A stretch of 5,307 nt of DNA from Burkholderiaceae bacterium (GTDB lineage: Bacteria > Pseudomonadota > Gammaproteobacteria > Burkholderiales > Burkholderiaceae). Below the pieces are notes generated by a model. That model did no database searches. It had not been told where the DNA came from and was given only the letters and a program-made list of their open reading frames with translations. The position numbers and the translations under genes are program-made. The DNA lies in assembly GCA_947373615.1 (NCBI GenBank), contig CANBYN010000143.1:1-5307 (forward strand), written 5' to 3'. This document shows, one piece after another, positions 1 to 4,195 of the stretch (position 1 is the stretch's first letter; each line of letters begins with the position of its first letter).

Positions 1-52
1 AGGCTAAACCTGAAGACTTATTTCTTTTTATTTTGACATATTTTATCCCTAG

Positions 53-75
53 AAGAAGTATTGTATTTACTTCTT
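53..75. promoter_or_regulatory. NsrR-like operator, upstream copy
   Basis: This is a 23-bp element with the 11-1-11 symmetry of NsrR sites: left half AAGAAGTATTG, centre T, right half ATTTACTTCTT. It is the core of a perfect 11-bp inverted repeat (50-60 against 68-78, 7-nt loop). NsrR is an Rrf2-family Fe-S repressor that leaves DNA when it meets NO; from memory, its half-site is close to AAGATGYATTT. The left half matches the nirK-operator half-site AAGATGTATTT at 9 of 11 positions. The GAAGTA core in place of GATGTA makes it a weaker match than the 80-102 copy, and the element could serve another Rrf2-type or unrelated regulator. It covers the -35 of the promoter proposed at 66-95. Confidence 0.4.
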
Positions 76-95
76 CTATAAGAAGTGTTTAGAAT
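66..95 (+). promoter_or_regulatory. Candidate sigma-70 promoter inside the operator pair
   Basis: TTTACT (66-71) and TAGAAT (90-95) are separated by 18 bp and match the -35 and -10 consensus at 4 and 5 of 6 bases. Transcription would start near 102. Each hexamer lies inside one of the two NsrR-like palindromes, as expected for steric repression. An alternative uses the perfect -35 TTGACA at 33-38 with the poor -10 AAGTAT at 56-61 (17-bp spacer), which also overlaps the first palindrome. Which of the two is used cannot be decided from sequence. Confidence 0.4.
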
Positions 96-102
96 ACATC
101 TT
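80..102. promoter_or_regulatory. NsrR-like operator, downstream copy
   Basis: This 23-bp element has left half AAGAAGTGTTT, centre A, and right half GAATACATCTT. The reverse complement of the right half is AAGATGTATTC, which differs from the nirK-operator left half AAGATGTATTT at only one of 11 positions. The whole element agrees with the nirK operator (2250-2272) at 16 of 23 positions and with the upstream copy (53-75) at 16 of 23. It covers the candidate -10 TAGAAT. Its centre is 27 bp from that of the upstream copy. The internal agreement between the three sites is seen directly; the assignment to NsrR rests on recall of the family consensus. Confidence 0.55.
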
Positions 103-193
103 TATATTTACGGCAACTCAACATGGAAGCATCTCAATGGATGGCTCGCCCAAGCTTTAGAACTGGAGTACAGATTTTTATTCCACCTAACCT

Positions 194-210
194 ATCAGCC
201 CTAGGCTGAT
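194..210. repeat. Short perfect palindrome
   Basis: ATCAGCC and GGCTGAT are perfect inverted arms of 7 bp around a 3-nt centre (CTA). No T-run follows, so it is not a convincing terminator. It spans the stop codons of two tiny ORFs (TAG 202-204 and TGA 207-209). Its function is unknown; it could be a protein-binding site or a small RNA hairpin in the leader. Confidence 0.35.
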
Positions 211-416
211 TTAGAACCGAATTCAATGTGCATACAGAACTAATTCCTAAACAAATTACCTGCACTATTAGCGAAATCATTTACTCCAAAATAATGGAAA
301 AACTTATTTACCTTAACAACTCTATCCGATATCGATTTGGTAGTTGGCACCTTTTTTTAGCCATTATTGCGATACTTTTTTTGCTAGAACAGAAATTCTC
401 CGCATTACATCCAAAC

Positions 417-443
417 AATCAGGTCAGAGCTCTTGGTCTGATT
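417..443 (+). repeat. Hairpin directly before the monooxygenase start
   Basis: AATCAGGTCAG (417-427) can pair with TTGGTCTGATT (433-443) in RNA over 11 bp, including three G-U pairs, with a 5-nt loop AGCTC. The stem ends five bases before the ATG at 448 and is followed by TTCT. It occupies the place where a ribosome binding site would be expected, and no Shine-Dalgarno motif is visible there. It could dampen translation from 448, act as a weak attenuator, or indicate that the true start lies further down at ATG 502. Confidence 0.35.
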
Positions 444-447
444 TTCT

Positions 448-1674
448 ATGGTTAATATGAATCCAGTCACTTCACAAACAAGCAATTCAATCGAGATCAG
501 CATGCAGGCACTTCTAAATGAAAGTGGTCTGAAATCAATGCAAATTGGCGGTAAAACTCTATTGCCCATCGCCCAAGGAGGGATGGGGGTGGGAATATCA
601 GCACACAAATTAGCCGGAAGCGTTGCTAGCTTTGGGGGAATAGGCACGATTTCATCAATTGATTTACGCAGACTTCATCCAGACTTAATGGCAAAAACCG
701 ATCATCTTCCGCCATCAGATAAAACTAAAGCAGCAATTAACGAAGCTAATCTCATTGCCTTAGAACGCGAAATTCAAGCTGCTCAACAAATTTCCCAAGG
801 TCATGGAATGCTTGCAGTTAATGTGATGCGGGCAGTTAGTGAATATGAGCCGTACATTACAAAGGCATTGCAATGCGGTGTTGAAGCAGTAGTCGTTGGC
901 GCAGGATTGCCATTAGATCTGCCGGATTTAGCCAAAGATTTTCCAAATGTTAATCTCATCCCCATTCTTGCCGATGCCCGTGGCTTGCAATTGATTGTTA
1001 AAAAATGGGAACGAAAGGGGCGACTACCCAATGCAATCGTTTTAGAGCACCCACGATTAGCTGGAGGCCATTTAGGCGCTGCCACCATTCAGGATTTAAA
1101 TGATCCGAAATTTGATTTTGAGCGCTCCATTCCTCAGTCACTAGAGTTTCTTAAAAATGCTGGCTTGGAAAATGAAATTCCTATCATTGCTGCCGGAGGT
1201 ATCACAAGCCTAGAGGATATTAAAAAGGTTCAATCGTACGGAGCCGCAGGAGTGCAAATGGGCACTGCTTTTGCTGTAACCCATGAAAGTGATGCACACC
1301 CAAATTTTAAGAAAACCTTGGCTGAAGCAAAGCTTGAAGACGTTGTCGAGTTTATTAGTGTCGCCGGCTTACCCGCCAGGGCCATAAAAACACCATGGCT
1401 GATTAAGTATTTAGAAACTGAACCAAAACTCAAATCCGTGGCTCACAAAAAAGAACATTGCACTTTGAGTTTTGATTGCCTAATAGAATGCGGCCTAAGA
1501 GATGGCAATGCAGCGGTGGGTCAGTTTTGTATCGATAAACATTTAGCTTTTGCCCTAGAAGGGGATCTCAAAAAAGGGTTATTTTTTAGAGGCTCTGGAA
1601 AATTGCCGTTTGGCTCTGAGATTAAAAGCGTTCGCGAACTGATCACCTTCCTGCTTTCGGGCCGAATTTTTTGA
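448..1674 (+). CDS. Nitronate monooxygenase-family flavoprotein (2-nitropropane dioxygenase-like)
   Basis: This 408-aa protein has the TIM-barrel signatures of the NMO/2-nitropropane dioxygenase family: PIAQGGMG (residues 40-47) at the first strand, LAGGHLG (204-210) with the His (208) at the family's catalytic base position, AAGGI (248-252) for FMN phosphate binding, and GVQMGTAFAVT (268-278). Such enzymes oxidise alkyl nitronates with FMN and O2; some relatives are enoyl-ACP reductases (FabK), so the substrate is not certain. After the barrel, residues 330-408 form an extra tail with cysteines at 338, 344, 348 and 361. The start is doubtful. ATG 448 has no Shine-Dalgarno and sits beside a hairpin; ATG 457 and ATG 502 (residue 19) are in frame, and 502 leaves the whole barrel intact. 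The gene lies downstream of the NsrR-like operator pair, which fits a role in nitrosative stress, but this link is inferred. It is probably cytoplasmic, as no signal peptide is seen. Confidence 0.85.
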   Translation: MVNMNPVTSQTSNSIEISMQALLNESGLKSMQIGGKTLLPIAQGGMGVGISAHKLAGSVASFGGIGTISSIDLRRLHPDLMAKTDHLPPSDKTKAAINEANLIALEREIQAAQQISQGHGMLAVNVMRAVSEYEPYITKALQCGVEAVVVGAGLPLDLPDLAKDFPNVNLIPILADARGLQLIVKKWERKGRLPNAIVLEHPRLAGGHLGAATIQDLNDPKFDFERSIPQSLEFLKNAGLENEIPIIAAGGITSLEDIKKVQSYGAAGVQMGTAFAVTHESDAHPNFKKTLAEAKLEDVVEFISVAGLPARAIKTPWLIKYLETEPKLKSVAHKKEHCTLSFDCLIECGLRDGNAAVGQFCIDKHLAFALEGDLKKGLFFRGSGKLPFGSEIKSVRELITFLLSGRIF

Positions 1675-1726
1675 CCTATTTAACACTTTATAAAAACATG
1701 ACAATTCAAATTGACTCGAATCCCTA

Positions 1727-2125
1727 GTGAACTCTATTGGTGATGGTGTTATCACTTCTAACGCTAAAGGGGTCATTATCTTTTGGAACAAGGCAGCAGA
1801 ATATATTTTTGGATTTACCAAAGAGGAGGCTCTGGGTCAAAGTTTAGATCTCATCATCCCTGAACGCCTTCGACAGCGTCACAACGAGGGTTATGAGCAT
1901 TCTATGAAAACTGGCTTAACTCGTTATGGGAATAAATTGCTTACCGTGCCTGCCCTGCACAAATCAGGACAGCCACTATCTATTGCTTTCACAGTGGCCA
2001 TGCTTTTTGATAACACCCATCAAGTCTCCAGCATTACCGCGGTTGTTCGAGATGATACGGAGCGCTTTCAATTAGAAAGAACTCTCAAGCGCCGCATTAC
2101 AGAGCTAGAAGAACAGAAGGATTAG
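1727..2125 (+). CDS. Single-domain PAS protein, 5' end possibly frameshifted
   Basis: As read, the gene starts at GTG 1727 and encodes 132 aa. It is almost entirely one PAS domain: IGDGVITSNAKGVIIFWN at the start, AAEYIFGFTKEEALGQ (residues 23-38), IIPERLRQRHNEGY (43-56), VPALHKSG (74-81), then SITAVVRDDTERF and a C-terminal amphipathic helix rich in Glu, Arg and Lys (about 110-131). There is no kinase, GGDEF, DNA-binding or other output domain, so it may bind a ligand or partner. No Shine-Dalgarno precedes the GTG. The same frame continues upstream as LESL, the usual start of a PAS N-cap, until TGA 1712-1714. An ATG at 1698 in another frame reads MTIQID and would join this frame if one C were restored near 1715. 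The gene may therefore be a recently frameshifted ORF. It lies between the nitronate monooxygenase gene and nirK, so a redox or NO-sensing role is possible but unproven. Confidence 0.75.
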   Translation: MNSIGDGVITSNAKGVIIFWNKAAEYIFGFTKEEALGQSLDLIIPERLRQRHNEGYEHSMKTGLTRYGNKLLTVPALHKSGQPLSIAFTVAMLFDNTHQVSSITAVVRDDTERFQLERTLKRRITELEEQKD

Positions 2126-2242
2126 GAGGTTGATTACTGCCTTTTAACTTAATACCTTATTTAATGTAGGGCTTATATTTTCACCTCTAATGCCCCTATT
2201 TACATAGCGCTGATTCATTCTCACTCCACTTGATATTTCCGT

Positions 2243-2270
2243 TTGACTAAAGATGTATTTTAGGTATATC
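2243..2270 (+). promoter_or_regulatory. Candidate nirK promoter
   Basis: TTGACT (2243-2248) as -35 and TATATC (2265-2270) as -10 are separated by 16 bp; TATCTT (2267-2272), with an 18-bp spacer, is an alternative -10. A TATAAA at 2272-2277 is also present but has no -35 at a normal distance. Transcription would start around 2277-2280, giving a leader of roughly 40 nt before the nirK ATG. The NsrR-like operator fills the spacer and covers the -10, so a bound repressor would block RNA polymerase. Confidence 0.5.
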
Positions 2271-2272
2271 TT
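2250..2272. promoter_or_regulatory. NsrR-like operator of the nirK cluster
   Basis: This is a 23-bp imperfect palindrome with left half AAGATGTATTT, centre T and right half AGGTATATCTT. The halves are inverted copies at 8 of 11 positions. The left half fits the NsrR half-site AAGATGYATTT, as recalled, at every position. It sits between the -35 and the end of the -10 of the predicted nirK promoter, about 50 bp before the start codon. NsrR control of aniA/nirK and of nnrS is known in other proteobacteria such as Neisseria. No FNR-type TTGAT-N4-ATCAA palindrome was found in this intergenic region, so NO rather than low oxygen may be the main signal here. Confidence 0.7.
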
Positions 2273-2307
2273 ATAAAAATGAAGCAAAAATGATTCTCAA
2301 ATTTATG

Positions 2308-2313
2308 AGGGAG
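2308..2313 (+). promoter_or_regulatory. Ribosome binding site of nirK
   Basis: AGGGAG lies 7 nt before ATG 2321 and supports that start. A second ATG follows immediately at 2324 and could also be used; both give the same lipoprotein signal. The flanking CTCA and TGAG (CTCAAATTTATGAG) can form a weak 4-bp stem that ends at the first bases of this site. Confidence 0.65.
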
Positions 2314-2320
2314 TGAAATT

Positions 2321-3757
2321 ATGATGTCAAAAAAAATAATCGGGCTATGCTCAATTAGTATTGTGCTGCTCATGGCCTGCGGCAAATCAGACCCGTATGA
2401 CACAAGCAAAATGGATCTCAAGCCTACCCCGGCAAAAATTAGCTCTGAGCGACATACCGGGGCATTTGCTGAAGGGGCCTCACTCAATATGACCAATGAG
2501 CTAAAGCCCGTTGACAACTCCCCCATCAAAACTGTAAAGCTAGATACCACTCATAAAATTATTGAAATTGCACCAGGAGTACGCTTTGGAGCATGGACAT
2601 TTGGCGATCAAGTGCCTGGACCTACGGTACGCGCTCGAGTGGGAGACAAGATTCGCTTTAGCATGACCAACAGAAGTGATGAGGTACTGCCAGGAGTTCA
2701 ACTAACCGCTGCACCAATGATGCACTCAATGGATTTTCATGCGGCAATGGTGTCACCTCAAGATAAATATCGCTCGGTAGCTCCAGGTCAAACGATCGAG
2801 TTCGAATTTACAGTCAATTATCCTGGTGTGTTTATGTATCACTGTGGCACTCCAATGATTTTGGAACATATTGCCTCAGGAATGTATGGCGCTGTAATCG
2901 TTGAGCCAAAAGAAGGATATCCAACAAAAGCAGACCGTGAATATATGGTTATTCAAAGTGAGTTTTATCTCAAGCCTGATCCAGATGGAAAAAAGGTTGA
3001 TGGTCAACCGCTATATGTCCTCGATACTGAAAACCTTAAAAAGGCAGTGCCAAGCTATACCGTCTTTAATGGTCAACACAATGGTATGGTTAAAAATCCG
3101 TTGGCTGCAAAACCGGGTGAAAGAGTCCGCCTCTTTGTGCTCAATGTAGGCCCAAGCAAAACTTCAAGCTTTCACGTAGTTGGAACGATATTTGATCGTG
3201 TTTGGATGGAGGGCAATCCAGATAATCAGTTTCGCGGTATGCAAACCGTCTTATTAGGATCATCGAACTCTGCAATTGTAGAAATGATGATTCCGGAGGC
3301 GGGTAAATACATCATGGTCGATCATCATTTTGCCAATGCCTCACAAGGAGCAATTGGTTTAATTAGTACAGATGCATCTAAAAAACCAAGTGAAGATTTA
3401 GAGCATCACAATATGGGCGCAACAGCAACGCCAACCGATCCAATGGCTATTAAAGGCAAGCAAGATTTTGAAAGCAAGTGCCTAGCATGCCACTCGATTG
3501 GTCAAGGAAAAAAATTAGGCCCTGATTTAGCCGGATTAACAAAACGCCGCAATGACGCTTGGATTACAAGCTGGCTGCTAAACCCAGAAAAAATGTTGGC
3601 TAATGATCCGGATGCAAAAGCCATGCTTAAGGAATACAACAATATTCCCATGCCAAATCAGAATCTAACCAATGCTGAGATTCAGCAATATCTGAAATAC
3701 TTCCACTGGGCTGATACACAGCCAACCGGCAGCGCTTCAGCAAGCGGAGCTCATTAA
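2321..3757 (+). CDS. nirK: Copper-containing nitrite reductase with C-terminal cytochrome c domain, lipoprotein
   Basis: This 478-aa protein reduces nitrite to NO in the periplasm. The N-terminus is a lipoprotein signal with lipobox LMAC (Cys20), followed by Gly, so it is likely anchored in the outer membrane like Neisseria AniA. Two cupredoxin domains follow (about 70-200 and 205-350). Visible type 1 copper ligands are His135, Cys175, His183 and Met188. Type 2 ligands are His140, His174 and His335. The catalytic pair is Asp138 (HSMDFH) and His285 (SSFHVVG). The type 1 loop HCGTPMILEH has 7 residues between Cys and His, as I recall for AniA and one fewer than in Alcaligenes-type NirK. SSFHVVGTIFDRVWMEG also resembles AniA. 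After a Thr/Pro linker (about 352-375) comes a class I cytochrome c with CLACH (387-391) and probable axial Met444 (NNIPMPN). Such a tethered haem domain, known in Ralstonia NirK, can deliver electrons directly to type 1 copper. All key residues are present, so it is predicted to be active. It heads the cluster with the CGHC protein and nnrS. Confidence 0.93.
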   Translation: MMSKKIIGLCSISIVLLMACGKSDPYDTSKMDLKPTPAKISSERHTGAFAEGASLNMTNELKPVDNSPIKTVKLDTTHKIIEIAPGVRFGAWTFGDQVPGPTVRARVGDKIRFSMTNRSDEVLPGVQLTAAPMMHSMDFHAAMVSPQDKYRSVAPGQTIEFEFTVNYPGVFMYHCGTPMILEHIASGMYGAVIVEPKEGYPTKADREYMVIQSEFYLKPDPDGKKVDGQPLYVLDTENLKKAVPSYTVFNGQHNGMVKNPLAAKPGERVRLFVLNVGPSKTSSFHVVGTIFDRVWMEGNPDNQFRGMQTVLLGSSNSAIVEMMIPEAGKYIMVDHHFANASQGAIGLISTDASKKPSEDLEHHNMGATATPTDPMAIKGKQDFESKCLACHSIGQGKKLGPDLAGLTKRRNDAWITSWLLNPEKMLANDPDAKAMLKEYNNIPMPNQNLTNAEIQQYLKYFHWADTQPTGSASASGAH

Positions 3758-3758
3758 T

Positions 3759-4172
3759 ATGAAGGTGGCCATCTTATTTACAAGCCTATTGCTGATAGCA
3801 GCATCATCGGCAATAGCTTGTGGCCACTGCATTGAAGATAAGGTGGCCGCTGTATATGACTATTCAATTGTGACAAAAGCAGTCAGTGAAAAACATACGG
3901 TAGCCTTTTTTGGAATTGAAGGTCCTTTAGTAGTAAATTCAGCATCCAAACAATCCCTTCTTGGAATTCTCAGCAGCATTAAAGGAATCGATAGCAATAC
4001 CATCCGAATCTCCCTTGAAACTGGTTCTGTCTCAGTGGCTTTTAACCCTAGCAGCATTTCCTATGCCGCATTACTAGATAGCCTGGAAAAGAGACTTAAA
4101 CCCACGAACCTATCCATCTTTCCTTTAGACACCATCACGCAAATGCCCAAATCTAAAGTGGCTAGCCGCTAA
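3759..4172 (+). CDS. Small exported CGHC protein between nirK and nnrS
   Basis: I do not recognise a named family for this 137-aa protein. Residues 1-20 form a signal peptide (MK, then a hydrophobic core, ending SAIA). The mature chain would begin with CGHC (21-24), a CxxC suited to thiol redox chemistry or binding a soft metal such as Cu(I). The rest (about 45-115) has a predicted beta-alpha-beta-beta-alpha order (HTVAFFGI, LLGILSSIKGI, IRISLETG, SVSVAFNP, YAALLDSLEKRL) that resembles the ferredoxin-like fold of heavy-metal-associated domains, although the usual MxCxxC loop is absent from the fold itself. If AIAC served as a lipobox, Cys21 would be lipidated, but the match is poor. The start is supported by CGGAG (3745-3749) and lies one base after the nirK stop, so the two genes are probably co-translated. 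A role in copper supply to, or assembly of, NirK is inferred from position and the CxxC. Confidence 0.8.
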   Translation: MKVAILFTSLLLIAASSAIACGHCIEDKVAAVYDYSIVTKAVSEKHTVAFFGIEGPLVVNSASKQSLLGILSSIKGIDSNTIRISLETGSVSVAFNPSSISYAALLDSLEKRLKPTNLSIFPLDTITQMPKSKVASR

Positions 4173-4195
4173 TTAAATACCTAAAAAAGTCGTCA

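Larger units (their letters stand above)
103..447 (+). other. Long leader or intergenic region with no convincing gene
   Basis: These 345 bases separate the operator pair from the nitronate monooxygenase gene. Only tiny ORFs are present and none has a Shine-Dalgarno sequence: 28 codons from ATG 123 to TGA 209; a protein-like overlapping frame from GTG 85 to TAG 204 containing the run HLNGWLAQALELEYRF; and a GTG (228) or ATG (294) frame ending at 455 with one hydrophobic stretch (WHLFLAIIAILFLL). The region also has a small palindrome (194-210) and a hairpin (417-443). A weak extended -10, TGC-GATACT, lies at 368-376 and could be a second promoter for the downstream gene. The stretch may be a 5' untranslated leader or the remains of a lost gene. 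Confidence 0.4.

Noticed and set aside
1..36. Possible C-terminal tail of an upstream gene (frame ending TGA 34-36, or a frame ending TAG 90-92)
   Set aside because: There are too few codons to distinguish from chance, and neither tail is recognisable.
123..209. A 28-codon ORF starting ATGGAAGCATCT
   Set aside because: It has no ribosome binding site, overlaps a more protein-like frame, and is too short to support without conservation data.
228..455. A 75-codon frame starting at GTG 228 (or 54 codons from ATG 294) with a single hydrophobic stretch
   Set aside because: Neither start has a Shine-Dalgarno, it overlaps the next gene by 8 bases, the composition follows the AT-rich background, and I recognise no family. 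It is mentioned only in the leader entry.
801..1088. Antisense ORFs within the monooxygenase, PAS, nirK, CGHC and nnrS genes
   Set aside because: They are opposite-strand or out-of-frame shadows of well-supported genes and show no family motifs or ribosome binding sites.
1656..1672. Possible intrinsic terminator at the end of the monooxygenase gene (TTCG-GGC-CGAA followed by six T)
   Set aside because: The stem has only 4 bp and lies within the coding sequence; it is too weak to call a terminator although the T-run is suggestive.
2130..2320. Half-matches to FNR boxes (TTGAT at 2130-2134 and 2230-2234)
   Set aside because: Neither has the ATCAA partner at the right spacing.
3173..3196. Apparent loss of a second active-site His in NirK (Ile where Alcaligenes-type enzymes have the His of GGHGD)
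   Set aside because: The catalytic His is the first one (FHVV, residue 285), judged by its distance to the type 2 ligand at 335. As I recall, AniA also has a non-His residue at the later position, so this is normal for the subgroup.
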